This document shows, one piece after another, positions 47,300-60,772 of a stretch of 64,000 nt of DNA. The notes under the pieces were generated by a model. The model saw nothing but the letters and a program-made list of their open reading frames with translations, had not been told where the DNA came from and made no database searches. The DNA comes from Adenanthera pavonina (lineage: Eukaryota > Streptophyta > Magnoliopsida > Fabales > Fabaceae). The stretch's first letter is position 1; each line of letters begins with the position of its first letter. The position numbers and the translations under genes are program-made. The stretch lies in contig JAIVEN010000028.1 of NCBI GenBank assembly GCA_026686845.1, positions 5,223,001 to 5,287,000 of the forward strand, given 5' to 3'.

Positions 47300-48410
47300 A
47301 CAGACATTGAAAGGGTGCCTGACGCAAATCAGGGCTTTGACAAAATCAAAGGGGGCCTGACGCCAGCCAGGGCTTTGGCAGGAATTTAAATGACGGAAAT
47401 CTAAAGGGGGCTTGACGCCAAGTCAGGGCTTTGATGGAAATTTAAATGACGAAAATTTAAAGGGGGCCTGACGCCAGCCAGGGCTTTGGCAAAAATTTAA
47501 ATGACGAAAATTTAAAGGGGGCCTGACGCCAGCCAGAACTTTGACAGAAATTTAAATGATGAAAATTTAAGGGGGCTTGACGCCAGCCAGGGCTTTGACA
47601 GAAATTTAAAAGGGGCCTGACGCCAGCTAGGGCTTTGACATAAATTTAAATGATGGAAATTAAAAAGGGGGGGCCTGACGCCAGCCAGGGCTTTGACAGA
47701 AGTTTAAATGACAGAAATTTAAAGGGGGCCTGACGCCAACCAGGGCTTTGACAGAAATTTAAAGGGGGCCTGACGCCAGCCAGGGCTTTGGTAGAAATTT
47801 AAATGACGGATATTTAAAGGGGACCTGACGCCAGCCAGGGCTTTGACAGAAATTTAAATGACGAAAATTTAAAAGGGGGCCTGACGCCAGCCAGGGCTTT
47901 GGCAGAAATTTAAATGACGAAAATTTAAAGGGGGCCTGACGCCAGCCAGGGCTTTGACAGAAATTTAAATGACGAAAATTTAAAAGGGGCCTGACGCCAG
48001 CCAGGGCTTTGACAGACATTTAAATGACGGAAATTTAAATGGGGCCTGACGCCAGCCAGGGCTTTGGCAAAAATTTAAATGACAGAAATTTAAAGGGGGC
48101 CTGACGCCAGCCAGGGCTTTGACAGAAATTTAAATGACGGAAATTTAAAGGGGGCCTGACGCCAGCCAGGGCTTCGACAGAAATTTAAAGGGGGCCTGAC
48201 ACCAGCCAGGGCTTTGACAGAAATTTAAAGGATGCCGCCTGGGTCTTGACAGGAATTTAAATGACGAGAATTTAAAGGATGCCGCCTGAGCCTTGACAGA
48301 AATTTAAATGATGAGAATTTAAAGGATGCCGCCTGGGCCTTGACAGGAATTTAAATGACGAGAATTTAAAGGATGCCGCCTGAGCCTTGACGAAGATTTA
48401 AAGAACAGAA
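47300..48410 (-). repeat. Tandem array of a 37-55 bp unit in the 3' UTR
   Basis: About 22 units. Most read GGGGGCCTGACGCCAGCCAG then GGCTTTGACAGAAATTTAAA, and many add TGACGGAAATTTAAA. Short (about 40 bp) and long (about 55 bp) forms alternate. The last four (from about 48229) are a variant, GGATGCCGCCTGGGTCTTGA, with about 47 bp spacing. An 86-codon open frame at 47759-48019 on the minus strand is only the array read through. Confidence 0.85.
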
Positions 48411-48569
48411 AGGGATCTGACACTGGCTATGACAATGCAATTTTGTCCTTTCTTTTTTCTTCTCTTCTTTATTTATTTTATTTTTTTTAAGGATCCCCTT
48501 TTGGCAATGTACGTGAAATGGAGGTTTTCCTTTTCTTTTATTTATTATTATTTTTTTTTGGGAATTTAT

Positions 48570-49700
48570 TGTGATGCTATGCATGCAATGGTAAATGTCA
48601 GTGGAATGCAATTTCCTTTCTTCTTCTTCTTTCTTTCTTCCCCCCCCCCTCGGTTTTTTTTTATTTGTTTTGCCCCAATTTGAAAGGAAGCTTACCATAA
48701 TGCAATGTATGCAATGTAAGCTGCATGTAGCATGCCAAAATTTTTGCCCCAGGCTCAATGGGAATTTTATTTTGATGTTATGAGCAAAGAAAATGCATGT
48801 GAAACGTAAGATTTATTTCGCCTTAATCCTAGAGTGAATTTTTTGCTACGATTTTTTCCCCCCTTTTTTTTCTTTTCTTTTCTTTTCTTTTTTCCAAATG
48901 GAACATGCAAGATCTTTCTTGTTTGGTTTTTTTTTCTCTTTTTTTATTTTTTTTCCAATTTGTTTTGCCCAATCTAGAAGGAAGTTTATGGTGATGCAAT
49001 GTATGCAATGGAAGATGCATGTCAAAATGCAAGTTTTTTTTTTTTCTGTCTGAGTGGGAGCTTATTTTGATGTAATGTATGTAAAAAGGATGCATGAAAA
49101 ATGCATGATTTATCATGTATGCCCCAATTTAAATAAGGATTTATATATGTAATGCATGAAAGGAGAATGCATGTGAGACATGAAAATTTTCTCTCAATTT
49201 GAATGAGAATTTATTTATAATGCATGCGAGGAAAATATGTGAGATGTGATGATTTTTTTTTTATATGCTCCAATCTAAAAGTGAATTTTTTTTTCATGCT
49301 ATAATCCATGCAAAACTTTCTTTTTTCTTTTCTTTTTTCCAAATGGCAATGCAAGATTTTTTTTTGTTGCTTTTTTGTTGTTGCCCAATCTAAATGGGAG
49401 CTAATCTTGATGCAGTGTATGCAACGGATGATAAATGAATGGAACAAGCTTTTGATTTAAAAGCTTGACTATGCGTTTGCTGAGAGAAAGGAGAATATTA
49501 TGTTGGTCTCACTGTGTGAGATATGAGTGTCACAAGTGTGATTTCATGTTGACACCAATCTGAGTGAAACCGAATCTCGATGCAATGGGTGCAAGATTTT
49601 TGTTTTCATCTCACTTCACTTGAACAATTGATTTTTCATTTGCCCCAATCTTATTGGAAATTTATTTTGATGTAATGCATGCAATGAATGATGTGAAGCA
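48570..49700 (-). repeat. Second, degenerate tandem array in the 3' UTR
   Basis: Eight or so diverged copies, spaced about 80-190 bp, of a unit containing GCCCCAATTTGAAAGGAAG then TTATTTTGATGTAATGCATG and CAATGGAAGATGCATGTGA, separated by long T-rich tracts. It directly follows the first array. Confidence 0.6.
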
Positions 49701-52700
49701 ATGCTTTTTTTTTTTGGCTTTTTTTTCTTGGCATTTTTCATTATCTTTTCTCTCTCTCTCTCTCTCTTTTTTTTGTATTCTTTTTTATGCAATTTTTTAT
49801 GAGTTTTTTTTTTTTAGTATGCTTATGTTGATGTGATGAATGCAAAATTTTGCTTTTACTTTCACAATCTTCTTGAAAGAAAGATGCATTGGTAATGTTT
49901 GATGCAAGAAATCAGTATGTAAAATACCTAGATTTACAAAATATAGGACTGGTTTGGTCTTTGCAATTCAAAAGACTCTATTCGCCCTAGGAGAAACTTC
50001 ACTCAAAGATTGTTCTATTAGGAGCTAGACACACTCTTAGACATCCTAGACTTTTCTTCTTTTTTCTTTTCATCAATATTTGGAAATTTCTCTTTTTTCT
50101 TCTTCTTCCTTTTTTTTTTTTAGGAATTTAATTGCCCCAATTTTGATGCTTGACTGGTACGGCTATCCGCCCCTTTTGTCTCAATCTATCTTCATTTTTA
50201 ATGCTTGGCTAGCTGATGAGTAAAATTTGCAATTACTTTATTTAAAAATGCCAATGCAGTTAGACATAACAGACACAAAGTTAGGTATATGAAAGGAATG
50301 AAGCTCCAATATCGATGGAATGTTGGGAATATGAAAACAAGAAACCATTTAGCAGGAAATGCTTGAAGAATGGATGTAGGGTGGTGCAATGCTAGAATTT
50401 TATTGAGAAAGTGAAGTGGGAAGTGATAAAGGAGTAAAATTTGAGAATGCACAAATTTACCCTGAAAATGTTGTCAGGTAATGTGAGAAATGGAATGATA
50501 GGAGATGAGAGTAAGGAAAAAGTCCTCTTCTTGGTTTTGCATGTTCGATATGAAAATAGCAAAATTGATGTGAGTAAGGGATTTCATTCACAACTATGAT
50601 TTTCTTTTTCCATTTTCTTTCTCTTTTTTTTTTTGGGATTTTTCGAGATATCCTAATCTTGATGACTTTTCCTACAAGATTATTGCCCCAATTATATTCA
50701 GACAAGCCAGGCCTCCATGAGGACTTTAGGGGTTTGTAATGTGGCCCAGGTGAATAGGTTCATGAAATGAAAGGATATAAGACTCAAAAATACCATGCCC
50801 CTATTATTTCTTCCACCTACCTTCCTCTATCACCTATTTAACCTGATTTTATATTGAAATTCACATACCAAAAGAGGATCTTTGAGGTTGTAATGTGGTC
50901 ATGAAGGGCAATATTATGGGTCAAGTAAAAGGCACAATGATGGGTTAAGAAGAAATGGATTATAATATCCACACATTCAAGTTATGAGTACAACTTTAAG
51001 GATTATTGTATGGACAACATGGCGACAATGGGGGTTAGGTGGAAAGTGAGAATGCAATGAGAACTTTGCTTTGATAGCCGTGTTATCTTGGAAAAACCTG
51101 TAGTCTCTTAGAGCTTTTCTTGGAGAATCTGGATCTCTTCAGCATGGTTCCCTTCTTTTTTTTTTTCTTAGGGAGGGCCTCTCTTTTTTTCTCTCTTTTT
51201 TCTTTCTCAATTATTTTCACGCGTGAGTCTTCCCTTGAGAATTCTATATTGATAACTTTCCTTTCTTCTATTTTTCTTCCTGTTTACTCATTTTGCTCTT
51301 TTCTTTTTTTTTTCTCTTTTTTTTCTTTTTTCTTTTTTTTTTTTGAGACTACTCTCTTATGTTAATTCACATGTGTCAATTCTCATTGCCTCTTGTTGGA
51401 GGGAGGAAAAATTTTCCATAAGCTATGAAATGGTAGATGCTTAGACCAAATTTAGGCATGATCCTCTCTTGATATTTGGCTTTTCAGCATAAAAACATGT
51501 TAAAACTACCCGCCCCTGGTATTATTCAATTTTGAGTTAATGAAATGAATATTACTACTTCAGGCTCAATCAGGGCGACTAGGGTAACTCCTTTAGACAG
51601 GGAAGAGAAAGAATGCCTCATTTCCTTAACCCAACTTGCTTGTGGAACATATAATTGTATCTCTCTTTCACTTCTCACCTTCTCTCTTTTTTCTTCTCTC
51701 TTCTCTTCTTCTTTTTTTTTTTCCTTTCTCTTCTCTTTATTTATTACATTTGTTTATTTATTTTATCTTGGTAACATAATTTGCTCAAGCTTTCATCCAA
51801 TACTCACATCAATTGAAGTATTTTCATTGGGGGAAATGCACATTTTGATTTTTTTTTTTTAGGGACAATATATGAAGTTAGAGGTATGTTCAAATGATTG
51901 AGAAGAAGAATGGACAAAGCAGGATAAGATATGAATGCATGACTTACAACATTGACAGGGTTAAATAAAGTCAATTTTAACTTCAGACTAGACAAGCATT
52001 GACAAATGGAGAAAAAGATCTTACGACGAATGTGATGCTAGGAATTGGGCTTTTATTCTTCCTCTTCTCTTTTTTCTTTCTTTCCTTTTTTCTTTTCTTT
52101 TTTTGTTTTTTGTTTTTTTGACCATGCACTTAAGACAAGTCTTGTAACCCTTATCTAACCTATGCAAATGTCCTCTTATGGCCAAGACAAGGGCATGGAA
52201 TTATGCTTCATAAATGCCTACGGGTTTTCCATGGGTGGGAAAATAACAATGGGCAAGCAATAAAGTGAAAGAGGCAATAGTGTGAAAGGTTGAAGGATAG
52301 AACCTTTGGCAAATTCATGGAACATAGGCATGATTTCACTCTTTATCATTTGACTCCTAAAAAAACTTCATCCCTAGCAATGCTTAAGTTGACTTCTTTA
52401 TTACAAAGGACCAATAATCCTGTATTCTATAAATTTTGGTTTTTTATTTAGAAATGCAACATGGATGCAATTTATTGTGTTGCTTCACTTATGGTGTATT
52501 GATTTGGGTACAAAGGTCCATCATCATAAAATAATGGAGAGTCACAAGTCTTTGCTCGAGGGCATATAAGGGAATAAACAAACTCTTAACTAACTGTCAG
52601 GTAGGGATATAGGGTACACGAATAAGTCATAAAGTATATAAATCAAAATTAACAATGCAAACATACAACTTATGCCTCCTGATCAATCAATATTGAGGAC

Positions 52701-53560
52701 CCATGGAGAGGAGTGAACTTCCAATGCAAACCATCATCATGGCAAATATATTAGCATCAATTGATGTAATGATATTAAATAGCCATTCCAGTATGGAGTA
52801 ACTTACTACTCTTTTCTAAAGGTTTAATGGAAGATGTGAATGATGCATGAAAGAATGATATGCTCCCTTTGTGTCCTATGTTAGGTACACCCTAGTTAGG
52901 CTATCTACCTTATAGAAGTCAAGTTCCACCTAATTAGGTTGGCTTCTAAGCTTTGTCTAATAGTGTGCATCAATTTTTTAGTGGTTCTAATTTTCCTAAA
53001 GGTCCTCGAGTTGCCCCCACCATTGAGATGGAAACCCCATTTTAATAAATTTAATCCTTTAAGGGCTTACGAGTCCTTCCCAGACTAAACTTAGCAAATA
53101 GGTAACAGCTCGAGTGAAGTCCTCACAGTGATCTTTGGGAGCTTAATAGCCCCTCAAAGGAACCATTGTAAACTTCAACTATCCTTGGATGCTCTCAGAC
53201 CCGGGTATAGGGCCCATTATGTGTGTGAGGTTGAGTGTGGAAGTGCTCAGTGTGTGAAGGGAGCATACAAACCTCATGACCCAGGCATTACCCAAATTCC
53301 CCACCTGCAAATAAACAGCAGATAAAACAATATACAAAGAGATAACAGTCATCTATCTTAGGGTTTATTCCGCATGTTATCTATCCTAGCACATGTTATC
53401 CAATTCAACAAATACATTTAAAAGCATGTAAACAGACAAAATTACCAAGCATGTTATCTAACCAAATCATGTGAGGCAAACAAAATTAAAAGGGCAACCA
53501 AATAAAACAAAGCCATAAAAATTTGCATAGTCAACCCATACAGGCTTGACTCTCAAAATG
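49701..53560 (-). other. Interior of the LTR element, no coding domain
   Basis: Many poly-pyrimidine tracts (for example about 51150-51350 and 51690-51740). I translated for gag-pol motifs by eye on the minus strand and found none; open frames are short and low-complexity. This is the region where gag-pol would lie in an autonomous relative. Confidence 0.7.
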
Positions 53561-53578
53561 TCCCCAGTGGAGTCGCCA
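53561..53578 (-). other. Primer binding site
   Basis: On the minus strand TGGCGACTCCACTGGGGA begins three bases after the end of the 5' LTR (...GGTGTGACA, GTT). TGG at the start pairs with the CCA tail of a tRNA. The sequence resembles the tRNA-Arg-type site reported for Tat/Ogre elements; the exact tRNA is not verified. Confidence 0.75.
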
Positions 53579-53581
53579 AAC

Positions 53582-56500
53582 TGTCACACCAGAAAATGCA
53601 ACGCGGATGGCGTGGAAAAAGAAAAAATGGGAAATCGGCCCATAAGACGGAAGGCCAATTTCGGAGGGAGTCGCCACCAAAATTTTAAGGGAAATTTTGG
53701 AAAACCGGAACAAAAAAAACAAAAAGGATAAGGATGGTCTGCGAATCAGAGTTGGGTTCGGGAGTACGATTGTGAGTGGGGAAGGTGTTAGGCACCCCCA
53801 CAACACCCGTTCCGAAGAACGGTTACCTTAGGTTGATCAGGCAACTTTTATGGCTTTTTACAAATTTATTTTAGTTGCCATTTTACCATTCACATATAAA
53901 AATAAGAAAAATGTAAAAATGAAAATAAAAAATGAAAATATGAAAAGTCCTTGAAAAATAAAATAAGAGAAAAATATTATTTATTTACAAAAGTGGACTT
54001 GGAAAAATAAATTGGTAAATATTTATTAAATTAAGAGAAAAAACACCAAATAAATCAGAAAAATATTTATTTATTTACAAAGGTGGACTTGACCCAGAAT
54101 GAAAGTCTGGGGCCTACGTACCTTGCAATAGGGATCAAAGTCGACGTAGTTCGAACTAAAAAACGTGTCACTGGGTTGGTATTTTTTTATTTTATATATT
54201 CTTTGAAAGAGAGAAGTTTATAGAAAATAATTTGTCTTTCCACAAAAAAAATAATTTTTAGAATTGGTTGGTGTGTTTTAATTTGTAAAAGACAGATTAA
54301 TTTTCATTACTTGCTCTTTTCATTTATTTATTTTTGGTTTAATTAATTTTTAAAAGAGAAGATATATTTTTCCTCAATTTAGAAAATATGATTAAAATTA
54401 TGTGTGATTTGAACATTTTATTTGAAAAGAAAAGATTTGAAAACAATTTTATTTTTACATAATAAAATCAATTGGCTCATGTGGTGACTTTATCACTCAC
54501 ATTTACCTGTTGATACCTAAGTGTCCACGGTAGGATTACTCGAGACAAAAAGGCACAAAAAGTTCAAAAGAAAACAAAATATTTTATTAAATGATTTCTT
54601 GTTTTATTTTTATTATAAAAATCATTTTAACACCTATTTATTCATTATTAAAAAAAAGACATTGAAAAATGTGATCATTACGTATGTTTTGAAAAATAAT
54701 AATCAGCATATGTGGTGACTTCATCACTTACAAGTTACTGATTTACGCTTATATGCTTACTGTGATGCCACTCGCGGCAAAAGATATATATAAAAAAAAC
54801 ATGAGGGATAAAATTGGAGAGAATAATTATATATATTTTTCAATAATCCATTTTTATTTTTATTTTTATTTATAAAAAACAAATACGGCCACGATAATAC
54901 TATTTTATTTTAGAAAGGAAAACAAATAAAGGTACTTTAAATATGACTTATATACATATATGAACATATATATTACAAAAAAAAAAAATCAACCAGGATA
55001 TGTGATGACTTTATCACTCACAGCTCACTAATTGACACCTAAATGCCCACGGTGTTACCACTCGAGACAAAAGGTAAAAAGACTTAAAAGATAAAATTGG
55101 AAAAATGAAATCATTTTTGTATATAAAAATAACTATGATTACGGTTGTTTTATAAAAGGAAGAGTGGTAAAAAGGAAATTAAAAACATGACTTTTATGTA
55201 TGTATTCATATATTATTTGTTTTTCTTTGTTTATTTGTTTTATTTATATATTTTTTTCTTTTTAGAAAAAAGAATCAATCAGGATCTGTGGTGACTTTAT
55301 CACTCACAGCTCGCTAATTGACACCTAAATGCCAACGGTGTTACCACTCGGAGCATAAAGGCAAAAATTAAAATTTGAAATAAATGGCTCATTGAATCAT
55401 TTATTTTTACTTTTAATAAATAATAAAATAAATAAAAAAACAAACCATTGGTACTCATAAATATAAAAAATAAAAAATAAAAAATAAATAAATAAGATTT
55501 AGCCAACGTTTGTACCATGGCAACTCCTCACTCATGATACACTTGACTGACGCTCTATAGGCACACGGAGACTTGGCCCCTCGTGGCAAACTCTAAAGGT
55601 GAAAATAAGAAAAACCAATGATCAAATAAACATCAAAACTACAAATAAAATAAAATAAACTACAATTTGACAATGCGTGTGTGTGCATGTGCAAATTCAA
55701 GTAATAGTTTTATTCCACTACAATGAAAATTGCATGAAGATAAGAAGGAAGACCAAACTCTTTTGCTTTCTTCCCATCTTCCCATTTCTGCTCCTTTTCT
55801 GCCTTGATGAAGAAAATTGACTCTTTCCCAGCTCGATCTCACCTTCCCATAGTGCTCAACAGAAAATACCAAGGCATTAGCATTTATCTTAAAAGTAATC
55901 TTCGTGGCCATGAACAATAACAAATTTCTGAAGCACATAAAGGGTCAAATGGGCATACCATTGACTTTAAATTAGTGCCAATACACTTGATATAGTAGCA
56001 ACAGGTTTCCCATCAATATTCATGGATTATATCAAAGTTCAAGGAACCTCCCTTTGAATATATATAGTTCACACTAACAAAGCCAACCAAAACCAAAATG
56101 CTTCATATCAGTAAGGTGAGAATGAAACATTAAATGCAAGGGTTCAATCTAGATCTTGATGGGATATAGGATAGAAAATCTGCTTTAGTCCTTTATAACA
56201 TGAGAATGTCTTGAATATTAAACAGCACCTTCAATTAAATGTTATCCACCTTCTGAAATCCCAGCAAGAATGATAAAGGCTTGAAAGGCAAACTAAATAC
56301 TTGGTAAATATCATCTCTTAATCCAATAAACTCTCACAAGCATTTCAGCATACACTTGAAAGGCGCACTTTAAAAAGATTATAAAAAGAAAAACAAACCA
56401 TGTTCCCACTAAAGAGTTGATTATGTACCAAACAAGACTTGTTTAATATCAGAATTAAAGCACCAAGCAAGGCCGGGCAGCAAAAGGTTTGTCATAAACA

Positions 56501-57686
56501 CCATATGGACAGCAGAATAAAGCCTCATGAATCACTTGAACTCCTCTACGCAATAACAAGACACAGCCCAATATTCATGTCAATGAGAAATAACAAACCG
56601 CACTCCCTTTTGACATTTCTTCAAACACTTGACTGACATGCTTAAAAATGAGTGTTGAACGTTGTATTTCTCCTATTCGGAATGCTAGTACTAATCAGAA
56701 AGCAAACCCAACACAATCACAATGTTCCTAAGGCCAGCAAGCTTTCCCATTAATCAAAGTTCTCACTTAAAACATCCAACTTTCAACCGCTTGCTATCAT
56801 TTTAGAACATCCAATCCAAAGCAAGAATGAAACTAATAAGAGTAAAAGAATGTTACCTTAGTCTCAGTGTTTCAAGCTTTTCCTCTGATTCCTCTCTCTG
56901 CATTCGATCTCCACCCAACCTCGCACCTTTCTTCCTCGCCCCCGTACCGTGGCTCCCTCGGTCTCTTTTTTTTTTTTTTCAGTCACCTCCCTCTGCTCCC
57001 ATATGTCTCCCGCGGTCCACCGCGTGTGTCTCACGGTTTGGTCTCTCCTCAGCTCCCTCTTCCCTCTCTTTTCTCGCGGCCAGCTCTCCTCTGTTTCTCG
57101 TGCTCGGCGGCCTCCTCTCTTCTTCTTTCCCTCGCGGCCAGCTCTCCTCCTTCTCTCTTCCTCTCTGCTTTCTCTTTTTCTTCCCTGCTCATGCTTCCTC
57201 CCCCCCTTTTATCTCCATCGTGGTTCATCTTTTTTTAGTCTTGCGTGCTTCCTTTTTTCCTTTTTCTTTCGTGCACGTTTCCCCCTGTTCCTGCAGCTAC
57301 TCGGTCTCTCAGACAGCCCTCTGCTCCCTGTGTGTCTCACACGGCCAGTGTCTGCTCCCTCTGGTTCCTCGCGCAGGCTCCACCTTCCTTTGTCTCTAGG
57401 GCTAAAGCCCTTAACCCCACGAGCCCTTACATATGGGCTCGTGGCATGTTTGGGCTGAAGCACTTCAGCCCAAATATGTTTTCGGGTTGAAGGGCTTCAA
57501 CCCAAATGTATTTTTTTTTTTTAGCTTTGCTTCCCCCCCCCTTTTTTTTTATCTTTTCTTTCTTTCTTTCCTTTTTTTTTACATTTTCTATTATTTTATT
57601 TATTATTATATTTTTACTGTTATTATTTTTTTTATCATTATATTTATATATTTTTAAAATTATCCGGACAAAATACGGTGTTCACA
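53582..57686 (-). repeat. 5' LTR (in element orientation)
   Basis: 4105 bp, near-identical to the other LTR apart from a 12 bp insertion near 53930, some homopolymer changes and scattered substitutions. Substitutions are clearly denser in the first 250-700 bases (plus direction) than in the rest. Confidence 0.9.
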
Positions 57687-57749
57687 GACATCTTCATCAT
57701 TTTGTGAAATTTTAATATTATGATCACTAGCTAAATTTATCATTTGGCT

Positions 57750-58860
57750 TGATCGCCACACGGCAGAGTACTCGGTTATTTCTTTTTTCGGTATATACCT
57801 ACCAAACCAAATCCAACAACATAGATACTAATTTAATTAACAGCTAAAAATTAGAATTGAGACAAATCAAAATAAATAAAAATTGAAGGAATCCCAATTA
57901 CTTTTGACACCTATACTTGTTACCTGTTAGAGTGCACGAGAAACAAGTTCGGGGTTAAACATCTATTCATACATAACCACATAAAGCTAAAAATTGAATT
58001 CTTTGCAGTCGTGTATTTATATGTATATATAGAGGAAGTGATATAAAAAAAATGAGTATATGTGTGTGTATATATATATATATATCTCAAATTCTTACTT
58101 TTTTTAATGTTTATTGAATCTTTTTTTATTCTTATTTCAAATGCATCATAATAAAGGAAAAAATTTAAGAATTTAAACTTATATACTTAATGTACTTCTA
58201 TCAAATTAAATCAGAACAAGTGAATTTTTCTATGTATTATTTATTCTAAAATTAACTTTTGTTATTTATATTGCTAATAGTGTAAAATTATGACTAACAA
58301 TATTCTTTCTTCGTTTTTGTGGTAGATAGGTATAATACGTCCTGATAAAAAAAATATATAGTTCTGATTTGAATTGTTTATTTCAGATTTGACTGTCCAA
58401 ATTTTCTAACATAAATTTATTAAAATAAAAAATTAATAAATCAAAATTAAACCAATCTGATGTAAATAGTCCATATCAGATTTATACTCAAAATATATCT
58501 TTTAAAAATAAGCAATAAATTTTTTCTCATAAAAAAAAGAAATAAATTTCATGCTTGGCGAATTAAAAAAGAAGTAGCGGCGTGATTCGTGGGAATAAGC
58601 TAGGGATGATTTGCAAGTTAGCTTTTCTGCAAATCATATTCTACACATCATTTGCAGAAAAAACTAAAAAATATATATTTTTATTATAATTCTTAATCTA
58701 AAATATTAGTTTTTTTTTTCTATATAGAGAAAGATAGGCACACATATTGATGTATAGATGATCTATTCGATAGAGAAGCCAATCTAAAATGTTTAGCCGC
58801 TTTCAAAGTTGGGATGCTTCATATTTTCAGAGGTTCATCATTAGTTAGGTTTCGTTCTTG
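57750..58860. repeat. Diverged tandem duplication, first copy
   Basis: Shares ordered blocks with 59020-60590: ACACGGCAGAGTACTCGGTT, AACAAGTTCGGGGTTAAA, CAAATTTTCTAACATAAATT, TTATTAAAATAAAAAATTAA, ATCAGATTTATACTCAA, GGCGTGATTCGTGGGA and GGGATGCTTCATATTTTCAG. Non-coding as far as can be seen. Confidence 0.6.
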
Positions 58861-59019
58861 ATAACCCTACTGGTTTGGTATAGAGGATTTTATTTTTATT
58901 TGATTTGAGAATCCAGACGCGTTGATTTTTTTGGTTTTTGGAAATTTCAATATCGTTTTAACTCCGCCGCTGATGTCCATTATGTATTCCTAAATTTATG
59001 TGGCTTAATAAGCAGCTTT

Positions 59020-60590
59020 GAATCTACACGGCAGACTCGGTTATTTTCCTTCTTGGGGCACTTATCTACCTTAAAAAAAAAAATGTTAATTGATTGAGTG
59101 CTACAGATCAGAATCTCAATAGTCTTAAAGTAAGATTTAAGTTTAAATTTTCACTTTTAATGCACAAAATTTTAAGTGAGTTAAATTCTGAAACTCATCA
59201 ACTAGAAAAGTTTTCATATCTCAAAAAGCACATACTTTTATTGGATATATAAACTACATCATTATTAATTGGACCAACCTTTATTGACTATTAAGTTTGA
59301 GTTTTGTTGACAAAAAACATGTTAGGGGAGCTTTTCTTTTCTTTTCTTTTCTTTTTTTCCCTTAATGGAGTTCCATTGAGCTCGAATCTAATTAATCTGA
59401 CATATATATATCTATATATATGTGTGTGTGTATCATATGGTTTGTATAAAAAACAAAGAAATATATACCTTTTAATACCTACTTATTGATTGTACATAAG
59501 TTAACAAGTTCAGATTAATTATATAGTCATGACTCATGTGTAATAAGTTCGTGTTAAATATATAGTAAAGTAATGACCATGTAAAGCCACAATTCGAATC
59601 CTTTTGCATTCACATATATTTTATATATTCGTAGAGAATTACATAAAAGAGTGTGTTTATATTTGAAAGTCACATCTTATTTTTATTCTATTATTTTTTG
59701 GGTAATTATAGTTTAGGACCAATTTCTAAAATTAATAATAAATAGGATGTTACTACTCAAATTTCAAGTTTTACTATTCATTTTTAAATTTTATCTCTTT
59801 TCATGAGTCAAAAGTCTTTATTTGTTATTAATTCCAAAAGTTGATCCTAAAATGTAATTTCTCTTTTTTTTTTCTTTATTACTCTTTAAATGTTGTGTAT
59901 TATATATACTTTTGTGAATGCCAGATGGCTGAGTATGTGTTTGTGTCTTCATACATATTCAAACTTTTTAATTCAAATGTTGGTAGTAAATTATAGAGGG
60001 AGGGAAAAATAACCGAAATGAAACTCTTCAATTGTGGTAACAACCTAAATGGCCATCAAATAATTTTTTTAAGAAAATAATATAATTTGAATTTTTTTAA
60101 AGAAGTAAGAAAATAGTTCATCCAGAAAAATGACATAAGACAACTAATAATCTTTCTTCCTTTTCTGGTTGTAATGATAATGCATAAGTTAGGCATAGCT
60201 ATAAATTTATTAGCCAAACAAATAGGTATAAAGTCATGCGCAAAAAATAAATTTCATATCTGAATTGTCTATATTAAATTTTGCTGATATATTGCCCAAA
60301 TTTTCCAAATAAAAATTTATTAAAATAAAAAATTAATAAAAGATTAAAATATTCAAATTTTGATCTAATCTATGCATATCAGATTTATACCCAATATATC
60401 TTTAAAAATATGGAAAAAAAAAAAACAATGCACGGCTGGTGAATTAATTAAAAATTAGTGGCGGGATTCGAGGGATTAGACTTTTGAATGTAGTCCCTTC
60501 CGAAACTGGTGGCAATTGGGATGCTTCATATTTCCAGATGTTCATCATTAATTAATTAATTAATCAGATTTTGTCTCAGTTTGGCATGCG
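59020..60590. repeat. Diverged tandem duplication, second copy
   Basis: Blocks matching the first copy in the same order: ACACGGCAGACTCGGTTATT, AAGTTCGTGTTAAATA, CAAATTTTCCAAATAAAAAT, ATCAGATTTATACCCAA, GGCGGGATTCGAGGGA and GGGATGCTTCATATTTCCAG. A small MITE (59700-59863) lies inside it. Confidence 0.6.
59700..59863. mobile_element. Small MITE, copy 1
   Basis: Ends GGGTAATTATAGTTTAGGAC and, reverse complemented, GAGAAATTACATTTTAGGAT form terminal inverted repeats of about 25-30 bp. About 164 bp long, related in inverted orientation to 60773-60919. Confidence 0.65.
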
Positions 60591-60772
60591 CATCTTGAAC
60601 AATTTATTTTTCTTGTGAGTTGAAATTATAATAAATTAACAATTTAATTCTTGAACAATCATTGTCATTTTGAGATAATCTTTTTTTTAATTTAATCTCT
60701 TAAATATCAATATGTCATTATAAAATATAAAGCAAGTTTCCTTATTTACAAGCCATGAATAATATTTCTCAA

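Larger units (their letters stand above)
42610..57686 (-). mobile_element. Complete non-autonomous LTR retrotransposon, Tat/Ogre-like
   Basis: Two direct repeats of 4.1 kb (42610-46705 and 53582-57686) start TGTCACACC and end CGGTGTTCACA, and the whole is flanked by a perfect 5 bp duplication, GACAT (42605-42609 and 57687-57691). Orientation is minus: beside the right LTR lies TGGCGACTCCACTGGGGA as a primer binding site, and beside the left LTR lies AAAGAGGGGCAAC as polypurine tract. The 6.9 kb interior holds no gag, protease, reverse transcriptase, RNase H or integrase in any frame. It has tandem arrays next to the 3' LTR, a known habit of the Tat/Ogre lineage. The LTRs differ at only a few dozen sites by eye, so insertion was fairly recent. 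Proteins must come from another element. Confidence 0.92.

Noticed and set aside
47759..48019. Minus-strand open frame of 86 codons with a repeated peptide
   Set aside because: It is simply the tandem array read through where unit lengths keep the frame.
42610..57686. Reading the two 4.1 kb repeats as a segmental duplication
   Set aside because: TG...CA ends, the 5 bp GACAT target copies, PBS and PPT show they are LTRs of one retrotransposon.
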